Assembly (NCBI GenBank): GCA_958367245.1
Contig: CATXEA010000006.1
Span: 55,394 to 119,393 of the forward strand
Direction of reading: 5' to 3'
DNA: 64,000 bases
Source of the DNA: an uncultured Blautia sp.
Lineage (GTDB): Bacteria > Bacillota > Clostridia > Lachnospirales > Lachnospiraceae
The notes under the pieces are model-generated. The model was given only the letters and a program-made list of their open reading frames with translations. It was not told the origin of the DNA and made no database searches. The position numbers were made by a program, and so were the translations under genes. Of this stretch, positions 34,114-42,597 are shown piece by piece (position 1 is the first letter of the stretch; each line of letters opens with the position of its first letter).

Positions 34114-36549
34114 ATGAATTTTGGTTATTTTGATGACAAAAACAAAGAATACGCAATCACTACCCCTGAAACTCCGCTTCCATGGATCAATTATCTCGGG
34201 AATGAAGATTTCTTTTCCCTGATTTCCAACACCTGCGGAGGTTACAGCTTCTATAAGGACGCCAAGTTGCTGCGTCTGACCCGCTACCGTTACAACAATG
34301 TCCCGGCGGATACCAACGGCAGATATTATTTCATTAAACATGGAGATACTGTATGGAATCCTGCATGGCAGCCTTCCAAAACCGCTTTGGATGTATATGA
34401 GTGCAGACATGGTCTGGGATACAGCCGTTTCCATTCTGAAAAAAACGGTATCTGTGCTGAACTGACCGCCTTTGTACCGCTTCACGAAACCTGCGAAGTC
34501 AACCACCTTGTCCTTGCCAATACAACAGATTCTGTTCAGGAACTGACTCTGACTTCTTATGTAGAATTCTGTTTCTGGAATGCTGTAGACGATTCCACCA
34601 ATTTTCAGCGAAATTTAAGCCTTGGAGAAGTTGAAGTCTGTGGTTCCACCATTTATCACAAAACCGAATACCGCGAACGTAGAAATCACTACGCTTACTA
34701 TACAGTCAACACATCAATTGACGGTTTTGATACAAGCAGAGACGATTTCCTCGGCGTATACGGAAGCATCGAACACCCCAAAGCAGTTCTTGAAAGCAAA
34801 GCGAACAACTCTCTCGCAAGCGGAGGCGCTGTAATCGGTTCTCACATGATAAATGTAACCCTGCAGCCCGGAGAGGAAAAAAGCTATATCTTCCTTCTTG
34901 GCTACGCAGAGAACTCAGAAGAAGAGAAATGGGAAGCTCCAAACGTAATCAACAAGACTCCTGCCAAAGCTGTCATTTCCCGTTTTTCCACTGAAGAACA
35001 AGTTCACGAAGCCCTTGCTTCCTTAAAAAATTACTGGGAAACTCTTTTATCCGGATATACTATAAAAAGCTCTGATGAAAAGCTTGACCGTATGGTAAAT
35101 ATCTGGAACCAGTATCAGTGTATGGTTACCTTCAATATGTCCCGTTCTGCCTCTTACTTCGAATCCGGTACCGGAAGGGGCATGGGATTTCGCGACTCCT
35201 GTCAGGATCTCCTCGGCTTCGTACATCTGATTCCCGACCGCGCGCGCCAGCGGATACTGGATATCGCAGCCACACAGTTTGAGGACGGAAGCGCCTACCA
35301 TCAATATCAGCCCCTTACCAAGAAAGGCAATTCCGATATCGGAAGCGGTTTCAATGATGACCCCCTGTGGCTGATTGCCGGAACTTCTGCTTATATCAAA
35401 GAAACAGGAGATTTCTCCATTCTTGAAGAAATGGTGGACTTCAATAATGACAGTTCTCTGGCCCGCCCTCTCCTTGAACATCTGAAACGCTCCTTTGATT
35501 ATACTCTGACACATTTAGGTCCTCATAAGCTTCCTCTGATTGGACGCGCGGACTGGAATGATTGTCTGAACCTGAACTGCTTCTCAAAAGAACCCGGCGA
35601 ATCTTTCCAGACCTTTGGTCCTTCAGAAGGTCCCGTTGCAGAATCTGTCTTCATTGCAGGAATGTTTATCAAATACGGCACGGAATATGCACAGATCCAG
35701 AAGCTTCTCGGAAATCAGGAAGAAGCAGACCGCGCCCTTGCTGCTGTTGATGAAATGTACCGGACAGTCCTTGACGCAGGCTGGGACGGCGAGTGGTTTC
35801 TTCGCGCCTACGACGCAAACGGGGAAAAGGTTGGTTCCAGGGAATGTGAAGAAGGTAAAATTTATATTGAACCTCAGGGCTTCTGTGTCCTTGCTGATAT
35901 CGGTGTAAAAGAAGGAAAAGCCAAACAGGCTCTCGACAGCGTAGAAAAATATCTTGACACAAAATACGGTATTGTTCTTCAACAGCCTGCCTACTCCAAA
36001 TATTATCTGAACCTTGGAGAAATCTCTTCCTATCCGCCGGGATATAAAGAAAACGCAGGTATTTTCTGTCATAACAATCCCTGGGTTTCTATTGCAGAAA
36101 CAAGAATCGGAAGAGGCAGCCGTGCTTTTGAAATCTACCGCCGTACCTGCCCTGCATATATCGAAAATATCAGTGACATCCACCGCACCGAGCCTTATGT
36201 CTATTCCCAGATGATTGCAGGAAAGGATGCTCCAAAGCATGGGGAAGCAAAAAACAGTTGGCTGACAGGAACCGCAGCATGGACCTTCGTTAATGTCTCC
36301 CAGTATATTCTGGGGATTCGTCCCACTTTCGACGGTTTGGAGATTGATCCCTGTATTCCTTCTGAAATGGACGGTTTTCAGGCAGTGCGCCGTTATCGCG
36401 GCAGTTCTTTCCACATCACCGTTAAAAACCCAAATCATGTGGAAAAGGGTGTCAAATCAATGCTTGTAAATGGAAAAGAAATGACCGGATTCTGTATCCT
36501 TCCGGAAGACGGAGTAAAAGAATATCAGGTTGAAATCCTGATGGGATAA
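34114..36549 (+). CDS. cbpA: GH94 cellobiose phosphorylase
   Basis: An 811-residue GH94 inverting phosphorylase (cellobiose plus phosphate to glucose 1-phosphate and glucose). The N-terminal MNFGYFDDKNKEYAIT, GRGMGFRDSCQDLLGF near residue 352 and RADWNDCLNLN with DWND at 480-483 (region of the general acid) match characterised cellobiose phosphorylases, whose length (about 810-820) it shares. It has no signal peptide. As the terminal enzyme for a beta-1,4-glucan backbone it conserves bond energy. Its presence beside GH31/GH3/GH42/GH29 supports a cello-oligosaccharide-backbone substrate for the island. A cellodextrin phosphorylase is less likely, since those are longer. Confidence 0.93.
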   Translation: MNFGYFDDKNKEYAITTPETPLPWINYLGNEDFFSLISNTCGGYSFYKDAKLLRLTRYRYNNVPADTNGRYYFIKHGDTVWNPAWQPSKTALDVYECRHGLGYSRFHSEKNGICAELTAFVPLHETCEVNHLVLANTTDSVQELTLTSYVEFCFWNAVDDSTNFQRNLSLGEVEVCGSTIYHKTEYRERRNHYAYYTVNTSIDGFDTSRDDFLGVYGSIEHPKAVLESKANNSLASGGAVIGSHMINVTLQPGEEKSYIFLLGYAENSEEEKWEAPNVINKTPAKAVISRFSTEEQVHEALASLKNYWETLLSGYTIKSSDEKLDRMVNIWNQYQCMVTFNMSRSASYFESGTGRGMGFRDSCQDLLGFVHLIPDRARQRILDIAATQFEDGSAYHQYQPLTKKGNSDIGSGFNDDPLWLIAGTSAYIKETGDFSILEEMVDFNNDSSLARPLLEHLKRSFDYTLTHLGPHKLPLIGRADWNDCLNLNCFSKEPGESFQTFGPSEGPVAESVFIAGMFIKYGTEYAQIQKLLGNQEEADRALAAVDEMYRTVLDAGWDGEWFLRAYDANGEKVGSRECEEGKIYIEPQGFCVLADIGVKEGKAKQALDSVEKYLDTKYGIVLQQPAYSKYYLNLGEISSYPPGYKENAGIFCHNNPWVSIAETRIGRGSRAFEIYRRTCPAYIENISDIHRTEPYVYSQMIAGKDAPKHGEAKNSWLTGTAAWTFVNVSQYILGIRPTFDGLEIDPCIPSEMDGFQAVRRYRGSSFHITVKNPNHVEKGVKSMLVNGKEMTGFCILPEDGVKEYQVEILMG

Positions 36550-36595
36550 CTTGATTACATCTTTACTGGTATAGCCAGCACATAGTTTAATAAAA

Positions 36596-36647
36596 ACTCC
36601 TCCTGAACTAATGAACATTATTCGTTCAGGAGGAGTCTTTTATATTT
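36596..36647. terminator. Bidirectional terminator between GH94 and the Fic gene
   Basis: Thirteen-bp perfect stem ACTCCTCCTGAAC (36596-36608)/GTTCAGGAGGAGT (36624-36636), with a T-rich tail on the plus strand and A-run (T on minus) on the other side. It serves the convergent GH94 and fic genes. Confidence 0.9.
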
Positions 36648-37347
36648 TTTTTAAATAGCGTTTTTGAAAAACATCGTAATCAGATTTTGCGATTTGATAC
36701 TGTTCTTTTATACTTTCTTCATATTTTTTATATTCATTTCCGGTAATAGAATCAACCAATGCATCTGAAATAATTCGCTGCAAGTATTTTTTTTGTTCAT
36801 AATTAGCCATAACCAAAGAATCTCTCACATACATAGGATTATTACGAAGAAGTTCTACTTTAAACTCAATATTTTGTGCATTTAAATAATGCCACAAAAA
36901 TGTGACGCAAGTTCTGGTATTCCCCTCTCTAAATGGATGAATACTCCATAATTCCAATAAAAATTCAGAGACAATATTCTCCAAGTCTGCTTCTTTTTCC
37001 CATTTAATTTTTTTGTATTTTCTGAATAAATTATTTAGCTTTCGTTCCACTTCCCGATAATCTGCATATTCTGCTGAACCCCCGGACAAAACCCGTTCAC
37101 TTTTGTAAAGATTTTCATCCCGAAATTCACCAGCCCATTCATAAATATCCCCAAACAGATATTTATGAATCGCTATTAAATGTTCTACATCAAAAGTAGC
37201 TTTAATTATTTGAGGATGAATATCAAGCCTGAGAAGTTTTACTGCAACTTTCTGAATTTCCAGTTTTTCCAACAGTTCCTTATCTCGGATATTATATTTA
37301 TTTATCAGCACATCGCACTCTGGATAACAATGCCTTCCACCATACAT
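36640..37347 (-). CDS. Fic-domain protein (putative AMP-transferase toxin)
   Basis: A 235-residue Fic protein. The N-terminal DVLINKYNIRDKELLEKLE and HKYLFGDIYEWAGEFR near 61-76 are standard for Fic folds. The active motif HPFREGNTRT spans residues 137-146, with catalytic His137; Thr replaces the second glycine of the consensus HxFx[DE]GNGRxxR. Such enzymes usually transfer AMP to a protein target. It starts 4 nt after an XRE-type regulator, so the two look like a toxin-antitoxin or defence pair. The gene is visibly richer in A/T than neighbouring genes, consistent with acquisition by transfer. Confidence 0.9.
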   Translation of the reverse strand: MYGGRHCYPECDVLINKYNIRDKELLEKLEIQKVAVKLLRLDIHPQIIKATFDVEHLIAIHKYLFGDIYEWAGEFRDENLYKSERVLSGGSAEYADYREVERKLNNLFRKYKKIKWEKEADLENIVSEFLLELWSIHPFREGNTRTCVTFLWHYLNAQNIEFKVELLRNNPMYVRDSLVMANYEQKKYLQRIISDALVDSITGNEYKKYEESIKEQYQIAKSDYDVFQKRYLKKI

Positions 37348-37351
37348 AACA

Positions 37352-37711
37352 TTATGCTCCTAAATATTCTAATCTGTCTACGCGCATTTCTATTTCTTCC
37401 AAAGAGATTTTCCCATCAATATATGACTCTAGCACCCTCATAAAACTCTCATCAGGTCCATTTGTTGCAGTCAAAAGAATCGCCATAACCCGCTCTACGC
37501 TTTTTCTCCTTCTTTCACAGGCCGCGACATATTCATTGTCCCTAATGATTCCTCGTAATTCAAGAATGGTTCTAATCATATTGGTAACATAAATCGGTGG
37601 TGTTCTTCTTCCCTGTTCCCAATCTTTCAATGTAGATACAGGAATCCCGAACATGTCGGCAAACTTACTTTGGCTCAATCCCGTTTGACAGCGAAGTTCT
37701 TTTATTTTCAT
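37352..37711 (-). CDS. XRE-family regulator, probable antitoxin of the Fic protein
   Basis: A 119-residue protein with an N-terminal helix-turn-helix (about residues 8-40: TGLSQSKFADMFGIPVSTL, KDWEQGRRTP). Its C-terminal tail, ESYIDGKISLEEIE, resembles the end of VbhA-type Fic antitoxins, but the inhibitory [S/T]xxxE[G/N] motif is not clearly present. Start 37711 is chosen because the first ATG (37720) directly abuts GAGGAG while this one has 9-nt spacing. A palindrome overlaps its promoter, suggesting autorepression. Confidence 0.82.
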   Translation of the reverse strand: MKIKELRCQTGLSQSKFADMFGIPVSTLKDWEQGRRTPPIYVTNMIRTILELRGIIRDNEYVAACERRRKSVERVMAILLTATNGPDESFMRVLESYIDGKISLEEIEMRVDRLEYLGA

Positions 37712-37737
37712 GCATCTCATCTCCTCACTTTTTATAT

Positions 37738-37766
37738 ATTATACGGCATTGCCTACTATTAGGCAA
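37738..37766 (-). promoter_or_regulatory. XRE-fic promoter with palindromic operator
   Basis: Minus-strand TTGCCT (37761-37766), 17-bp spacer, TATAAT (37738-37743). The inverted repeat TTGCCTACTATTAGGCAA (37749-37766; 7-bp perfect arms, 4-bp centre) covers the -35 and half of the spacer, so a bound dimer would block transcription. Two copies of GACATAAT lie just upstream (37775-37782 and 37791-37798). Confidence 0.78.
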
Positions 37767-37820
37767 GAAAAATAGACATAATATATAAATGACATAATCC
37801 TCCATATTACTTTCTATTAA

Positions 37821-37854
37821 ACAAAACCCCTCGGAGACACAGTCTCCAAGGGGT
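37821..37854 (-). terminator. Terminator of the metNIQ operon
   Basis: Hairpin ACCCC-TCGGAGAC (37826-37838)/GTCTCC-AAGGGGT (37842-37854), followed on the minus strand by TTTTGTTT. It lies about 25 nt after the metQ stop. Confidence 0.88.
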
Positions 37855-37880
37855 CTTACTATATAATTAAATATATCCTG

Positions 37881-38744
37881 TTATTCTGCTTCCTCTTCTG
37901 TTTCCGCTGCTTCCTCTGTTTCACCAGCCTCTTCTACTTCAAAAGGAATTACTGCGCCATCGTAAGTATTGTTGATATATTCTTTGATTTCGTCAGATTT
38001 CAGCACTTCTACAAGAGCCTGAATTTTTTCGCTGTTTTCATTTCCTTCTTTTACTGCAATTACATTTACATAATTTTTAGCTGCTTCGGAGTCTGCTTCT
38101 TCAATGGCAAGCGCATCTTTTGCTACAGAAAGTCCTGCCTGAAGAGCATAGTTTCCGTTGAGAACTACAAAGGATGTTTCCTCTGCAACACGCGCTACCT
38201 GCGCAGCTTCCAGCTCAATAATCTCAACATTATGAGGATTTTCTTCAATGTCGTTGATGGTTGCTTTAAGACCTGCGCCCTCTTTCAGAGTGATGATTCC
38301 ATTGTCCTGAAGGAGAAGAAGCGCTCTTGCTTCATTGGTTGTATCGTTTGGAACTGCGATGGTATCGCCGTCTTCCAGTTCATCAAGACTTTTCTTTGTT
38401 CCCGGATAAATTCCGAATGGTTCGTAGTGAATATCACCTGCGTCAAAAAGTTCAGTACCTTTTTCTTCATTAAACTGGTTCATGTATGTAATATGCTGGA
38501 AATAGTTTGCGTCTATTTCTTCGCTGTCTACAACCTCATTTGGAATTACATAGTCATCAAAAACCTCGATTTCCAGTTCATAGCCTTTTTCCTCAAGGAG
38601 AGGCTTCGCCTGCTCAAGAATTTCTGCGTGAGGTGTTGCGGATGCCCCTACTATGATAGTCTTATCGTCTTCTGCAAATACATTTACGCTTAATGCGCTT
38701 ACTGCCAATACTCCTGTTAATGCTGCTGCTACTAATTTTTTCAT
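37881..38744 (-). CDS. metQ: Methionine ABC transporter substrate-binding protein, NlpA family
   Basis: A 287-residue NlpA/MetQ-family protein (GASATPHAEILEQ after the signal, then ANYFQHITYMNQFNEEKG and AVPNDTTNEARALLLLQ). Start 38744 is set by GGAGG 8 nt upstream. The signal peptide, MKKLVAAALTGVLAVSALSVNVFA, has no lipobox cysteine, whereas MetQ/NlpA proteins are normally lipoproteins. The C-terminal tail is a Glu-rich repeat. It is last in metN-metI-metQ. Methionine (D or L) is the expected ligand. Confidence 0.92.
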   Translation of the reverse strand: MKKLVAAALTGVLAVSALSVNVFAEDDKTIIVGASATPHAEILEQAKPLLEEKGYELEIEVFDDYVIPNEVVDSEEIDANYFQHITYMNQFNEEKGTELFDAGDIHYEPFGIYPGTKKSLDELEDGDTIAVPNDTTNEARALLLLQDNGIITLKEGAGLKATINDIEENPHNVEIIELEAAQVARVAEETSFVVLNGNYALQAGLSVAKDALAIEEADSEAAKNYVNVIAVKEGNENSEKIQALVEVLKSDEIKEYINNTYDGAVIPFEVEEAGETEEAAETEEEAE

Positions 38745-38818
38745 GTCAATATCCTCCAAGGTTGTTTTATATTTCTTTTTATCATCACCGCCTGTCCTGC
38801 CAGACGGAAATTTACATC

Positions 38819-39478
38819 TTATTTTCTCTTATCCAGTTTATTTGCAACTACCGTTCCCACTACCTGGAACAACTGCATCAGAAGGATAAGAAGGATTACA
38901 GTTACAATCATAATATCTGCCTGCCATCTGTGATAACCATAACGGATGGCAATGTCTCCAAGACCGCCGGCGCCCACACAGCCTGCCATCGCAGAGTATC
39001 CAAGGATTGTTCCCACTGCAATAGTCGCGCCGTTAATTAAGGAAGTACGCGCCTCCACAAGGAGAACCTTTGTAATGATTCTGAAATCACTTGCTCCCAT
39101 AGAGCGGGCTGCTTCAATGACACCTTTATCAACTTCTTTTAAAGAAGACTCTACCATTCTGGCAATAAAGGGAATCGCTGCTAAAGTCAGCGGAACGATA
39201 GCTGCCGTTGGACCGTAGCTCTTTCCTATCACCAGTTTCGTGAATGGAATAATCAGGATTAAAAGAATCAGGAACGGAATGCTTCGCACAATATTCGCAA
39301 TCACATCCAGTACCTTGTAAACTGGTGCATTTGGTCTTAATCCGTCTTTATCTGTAACCGCCAGACACACTCCCATCGGAACTCCAAAAAGATATCCAAT
39401 AAGGCTGGAACCCAATGTCATATAAAGAGATTCACCAATTCCGGTGATAATCATTTTAATTACTGTTTCACTCCACAT
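38819..39478 (-). CDS. metI: Methionine ABC transporter permease
   Basis: A 219-residue permease with five membrane helices. The EAA loop GVIEAARSMGASDFRIITKV near residue 118 and the C-terminal GYHRWQADIMIVTVILL are typical of MetI. Its start overlaps the metN stop by 11 nt, so the two are coupled. Length is normal for the family. Confidence 0.95.
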   Translation of the reverse strand: MWSETVIKMIITGIGESLYMTLGSSLIGYLFGVPMGVCLAVTDKDGLRPNAPVYKVLDVIANIVRSIPFLILLILIIPFTKLVIGKSYGPTAAIVPLTLAAIPFIARMVESSLKEVDKGVIEAARSMGASDFRIITKVLLVEARTSLINGATIAVGTILGYSAMAGCVGAGGLGDIAIRYGYHRWQADIMIVTVILLILLMQLFQVVGTVVANKLDKRK

Positions 39479-40502
39479 ATTCAGATGCCTCCCCTATCGC
39501 TAATCCTCTTTCCTTCAAAAATTCTTTCATTGCCTCTACATTTGTGCTGCCCTTGGCAAATTCAAGAATCATTTCTCCTTTCGCCACACCGCCCACATTC
39601 TTCGTGTCTGCCTTTAAGATGTTTACCGGCTCATGGAAGGTAAGAATCAGATTTGCAATGACCGGCTCAAAGGCTGAGTTCTCTGAAAATACGATTCGGA
39701 TAATCTCTCCGCTTCGAATTCTGTCCTGAGTGTTGGACTTCTTCTTTTCCACATCAGAACCTGTGTCCTTACGAATCAGATCCCTGGCCACCGCAGATTT
39801 CGGATTGGAAAAGATTTCGGATACCAGCCCCTGTTCTTCTACTACGCCTTCTTTCATAATTGCCACATGAGTACAGATTTCACGGACAACTGACATCTGG
39901 TGAGTGATAATCACAATGGTGATGCCAAATCTTTTATTGATGTCCTGCAAAAGTTCCAGTATGGAGGCTGTGGTCTGCGGGTCAAGTGCGCTTGTTGCCT
40001 CATCACAGAGAAGAATCTTCGGGTCTGAGGCAAGGGCTCTCGCAATTGCCACTCTTTGTTTCTGTCCGCCGGATAACTGTGCAGGATAGCTGTTCTGCTT
40101 GTCTCCCAGTCCTACGATTTCCAGAAGCTCTGCTGCCCTTTTATGCGCTTCTGCTTTTTTCTTTCCCTGAATATACAGAGGGAAGCAAACATTCTCCAAA
40201 ACCGATTTCTGCATCAGCAGGTTGAAATGCTGGAAAATCATTCCAATATCTTCTCTCTGCCTGCGCAATTCCTGCTTTGTCAAGTCTCCAAGGGCTTTCC
40301 CATCAATCAGGACTCTTCCCTCACTGGGTTCCTCCAGAAAGTTCATACAGCGTACCAGGGTACTTTTACCCGCGCCGGACATACCGATGATTCCGTAAAT
40401 ATCTCCGGATTCAATGGATAAGTTTACATTATTAAGCGCCTGAACCGTTCCATCCTTCGTCTGGAAGGTCTTGCACACATTTTCAATTACAATACCAGAC
40501 AT
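39468..40502 (-). CDS. metN: Methionine ABC transporter ATP-binding protein
   Basis: A 344-residue ATPase: Walker A GMSGAGKST at 40-48, signature LSGGQKQR, Walker B ILLCDEATSALD, H-loop IITHQ. The C-terminal NIL (ACT-like) regulatory domain, about residues 265-344, binds methionine and feeds back on transport in MetN. Start 40502 gives the usual MetN length and has AAAGGTG upstream. Confidence 0.95.
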   Translation of the reverse strand: MSGIVIENVCKTFQTKDGTVQALNNVNLSIESGDIYGIIGMSGAGKSTLVRCMNFLEEPSEGRVLIDGKALGDLTKQELRRQREDIGMIFQHFNLLMQKSVLENVCFPLYIQGKKKAEAHKRAAELLEIVGLGDKQNSYPAQLSGGQKQRVAIARALASDPKILLCDEATSALDPQTTASILELLQDINKRFGITIVIITHQMSVVREICTHVAIMKEGVVEEQGLVSEIFSNPKSAVARDLIRKDTGSDVEKKKSNTQDRIRSGEIIRIVFSENSAFEPVIANLILTFHEPVNILKADTKNVGGVAKGEMILEFAKGSTNVEAMKEFLKERGLAIGEASEYVE

Positions 40503-40535
40503 GTCTTCACCTTTCTCTTTTTCGTCAATGACAAT

Positions 40536-40565
40536 ACTATACCATGTTTTTTCCAAAAGTGTTAA
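40536..40565 (-). promoter_or_regulatory. Promoter of metNIQ
   Basis: Minus-strand TTAACA (40560-40565), 18-bp spacer, TATAGT (40536-40541). The predicted leader is under 35 nt, too short for the SAM riboswitch or T-box often found before methionine genes. Confidence 0.55.
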
Positions 40566-40692
40566 TCCATAAAACATAGGACTGGTTATAGTCTGTCTCT
40601 ATAGCAGTTTCAGTATATCATATAATTAACTATATAGGAAAATTTATTATAATTTTTCAAGGAAATTCGCCACTTTGTCCGTCTAATTAATG

Positions 40693-40730
40693 TACAATGA
40701 ATTTCGAGAGGTCCGGAACTCTCAGAAAGG
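40693..40730 (+). promoter_or_regulatory. Leader region of the ECF sigma operon with small hairpin
   Basis: A TACAAT box (40693-40698) is followed by the hairpin GAGAG (40706-40710)/CTCTC (40719-40723) immediately before the AAAGGGG ribosome site of the sigma factor gene. No good -35 box was found, which would fit autoregulation by the ECF factor. The hairpin could affect translation. Confidence 0.35.
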
Positions 40731-40736
40731 GGCTTT

Positions 40737-41273
40737 ATGAACATTTTATTAATACGGCGGGCAAAAATGCAGGATAAAGACGCATTTTGCCAGTTAATCC
40801 GACTATATACTCCAAATATGTATAAAGTGGCAAAAGCTATTTTGAGAAATGATGAAGACGCAGCAGATGCCATTCAGGAAACTGTCCTCACATGTTGGGA
40901 AAAAATTAACACCCTGCAGAAAGACAATTATTTCAAAACCTGGCTGATTCGCATATTAATTAACCACTGCAATACTATTTACCGGCAGAAAAGCCGTATA
41001 ATTTCCGATGCAGAAATGACAGAACCTTCCTACACGGAAACAAACTACTCCTCTGTAGAATGGCAGGAATTTCTTACCTGTCTCGACGAAAAATATCGCA
41101 TACTCATCCTTCTCTATTATGTAGAAGGTTTCAAAATCCGTGAGATTGCAGAGATTCTTCAACTGAATGAAAAAACGGTAAGCGGACGCCTAGCCTCTGC
41201 AAGAGATAAAATGGAAAAAATGTATACCAAAAAAACCTCCCCTCTACTGAACAGCATTCACCAGAACAACTGA
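40737..41273 (+). CDS. ECF-type RNA polymerase sigma factor
   Basis: A 178-residue sigma-70 family ECF factor. Region 2 is YTPNMYKVAKAILRNDEDAA and onward to VLTCWEKI (about residues 20-65). Region 4 is KYRILILLYYVEGFKIREIA with the helix-turn-helix LQLNEKTVSGRLASARDKM (about 118-165). It lies 14 nt upstream of a DUF4179 membrane protein, the usual regulatory partner. The activating signal is unknown. Confidence 0.93.
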   Translation: MNILLIRRAKMQDKDAFCQLIRLYTPNMYKVAKAILRNDEDAADAIQETVLTCWEKINTLQKDNYFKTWLIRILINHCNTIYRQKSRIISDAEMTEPSYTETNYSSVEWQEFLTCLDEKYRILILLYYVEGFKIREIAEILQLNEKTVSGRLASARDKMEKMYTKKTSPLLNSIHQNN

Positions 41274-41287
41274 AAGGAGATGCTATT

Positions 41288-42541
41288 ATGAACAAATTCA
41301 ATCACACAATAAAGCATTTACAGAATAATAATGAGGTTCCTCCCATTGTGATGGAAAAGCTGGAACACACACTTGACACTCTTCCTTCATGCGCCGGGCG
41401 CCATCGACACAGCCATATCTGGAAAACCTGCGCTGCCGCTGCTGCCTGCATGATTCTTGCAGGCTCCGCAATCTGTTTCGCCAATCCTGCCCTCGCGGCA
41501 AAGCTTCCTTTAATTGGGAAAATTTTTGCAGAAATAGAAGAAACCGTTACCTTCCCGGGGAATTATAGTTCAAAAGCCAGTGAGCTCTCCACCGCAGAGA
41601 AAGAAAAACCCAAAACTCTTTCTGATAATTCCGATGAAGTCCCTCTCTATACCATTTCGGCTGATGGAATTACCATAACTGCTTCTGAAATTTACTGCGA
41701 CGGTTTATCTGTTTTTCTTACTGCGCAGATATCCCGTGAACAGGGAGGATTTTCCCGGATTCCGGAGCATTATACAGGAAAAAATTCAACCGCAGCCAAC
41801 ATTTATCTGCGCGGAACATGGCAAACAGAAAATATGTCAGAACCACAGGAGTTTACAAACACCTTTCTGGAGGGAAGCGCAGCAGACGACAACACCTTCA
41901 TAGGAATGTTGAAATTGAATCTGCCGGATTTTTCTCAGAAAAACAGCATACTGAACCTGAATATTACCGGAATTGGCTGGGATGAAGTAACAATGATTGA
42001 TGCAGAAGATATTTCCGAATCACACCACATAGAGAGCCAGTGGAATCTGAATATTCCTTTTAATATAGACGCGGATACCACAAAAGAAATCCAGATAGAC
42101 CAGTCTGCCAAGGGCTACACTCTTGAAAAAATATTCGCTTCCCCGTATCAGGTTATTACCTATGTGGATGTTCCCTATACAGAACGCGAAGTAACCAGAG
42201 AAGAATACGAAGAAAAAACAGGCGTAGAATCTGGTGCTTCCGATCCTGATCTCAGTTATGAAGCTTATGCCGAGATGGCTGGAAAAGAATACAGGGAATG
42301 CAGTGTTGTTGTCTGCACTCCGGACGGTGAAATTCTTACCCCTGTCAATCCTACAGACAGTATTTATGGCAAAACCGTTTTCACGACTTCCGGAAAGGAT
42401 GTCTCTTCCCTTGAAATCTATGTTTTTGAAAGCTTCGAAGATGCCATAAAGTACGAAAAATCCAGTTTTCAAGGTAACGGCTTTGATATGGAAGCAGCAA
42501 GAAAAGACGCTGTCATCCATTCAATAATACCTCTGAAATAA
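41288..42541 (+). CDS. DUF4179 membrane protein, probable anti-sigma factor
   Basis: A 417-residue protein: a short cytoplasmic N-terminus (about 45 residues, where a sigma factor would bind), one membrane helix at about 47-66 (KTCAAAAACMILAGSAICF), then a long extracellular domain with the DUF4179 pattern near residues 55-150 and beta-rich remainder. AAAGGAG precedes the ATG. The gene pair implies control of the upstream ECF factor by an envelope signal; no enzyme motif is visible outside the membrane. Confidence 0.85.
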   Translation: MNKFNHTIKHLQNNNEVPPIVMEKLEHTLDTLPSCAGRHRHSHIWKTCAAAAACMILAGSAICFANPALAAKLPLIGKIFAEIEETVTFPGNYSSKASELSTAEKEKPKTLSDNSDEVPLYTISADGITITASEIYCDGLSVFLTAQISREQGGFSRIPEHYTGKNSTAANIYLRGTWQTENMSEPQEFTNTFLEGSAADDNTFIGMLKLNLPDFSQKNSILNLNITGIGWDEVTMIDAEDISESHHIESQWNLNIPFNIDADTTKEIQIDQSAKGYTLEKIFASPYQVITYVDVPYTEREVTREEYEEKTGVESGASDPDLSYEAYAEMAGKEYRECSVVVCTPDGEILTPVNPTDSIYGKTVFTTSGKDVSSLEIYVFESFEDAIKYEKSSFQGNGFDMEAARKDAVIHSIIPLK

Positions 42542-42553
42542 CCTCTGTATTTC

Positions 42554-42592
42554 AAAATAGCTGCCCTTATTTTCTTTGAGGGCAGCCATTTT
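42554..42592. terminator. Bidirectional terminator between DUF4179 and histidine kinase genes
   Basis: Stem GCTGCCCT (42560-42567)/AGGGCAGC (42579-42586), extended by AAAAT/ATTTT on the outside. It serves both convergent transcripts. Confidence 0.85.
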
Positions 42593-42597
42593 GTCTT

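Noticed and set aside
35623..36438. 271-codon minus-strand frame opposite GH94
   Set aside because: Shadow frame of a conserved enzyme gene; no ribosome site.
40503..40736. SAM riboswitch or T-box before metNIQ
   Set aside because: The promoter lies under 70 nt from the start codon and no riboswitch core or T-box sequence was seen.
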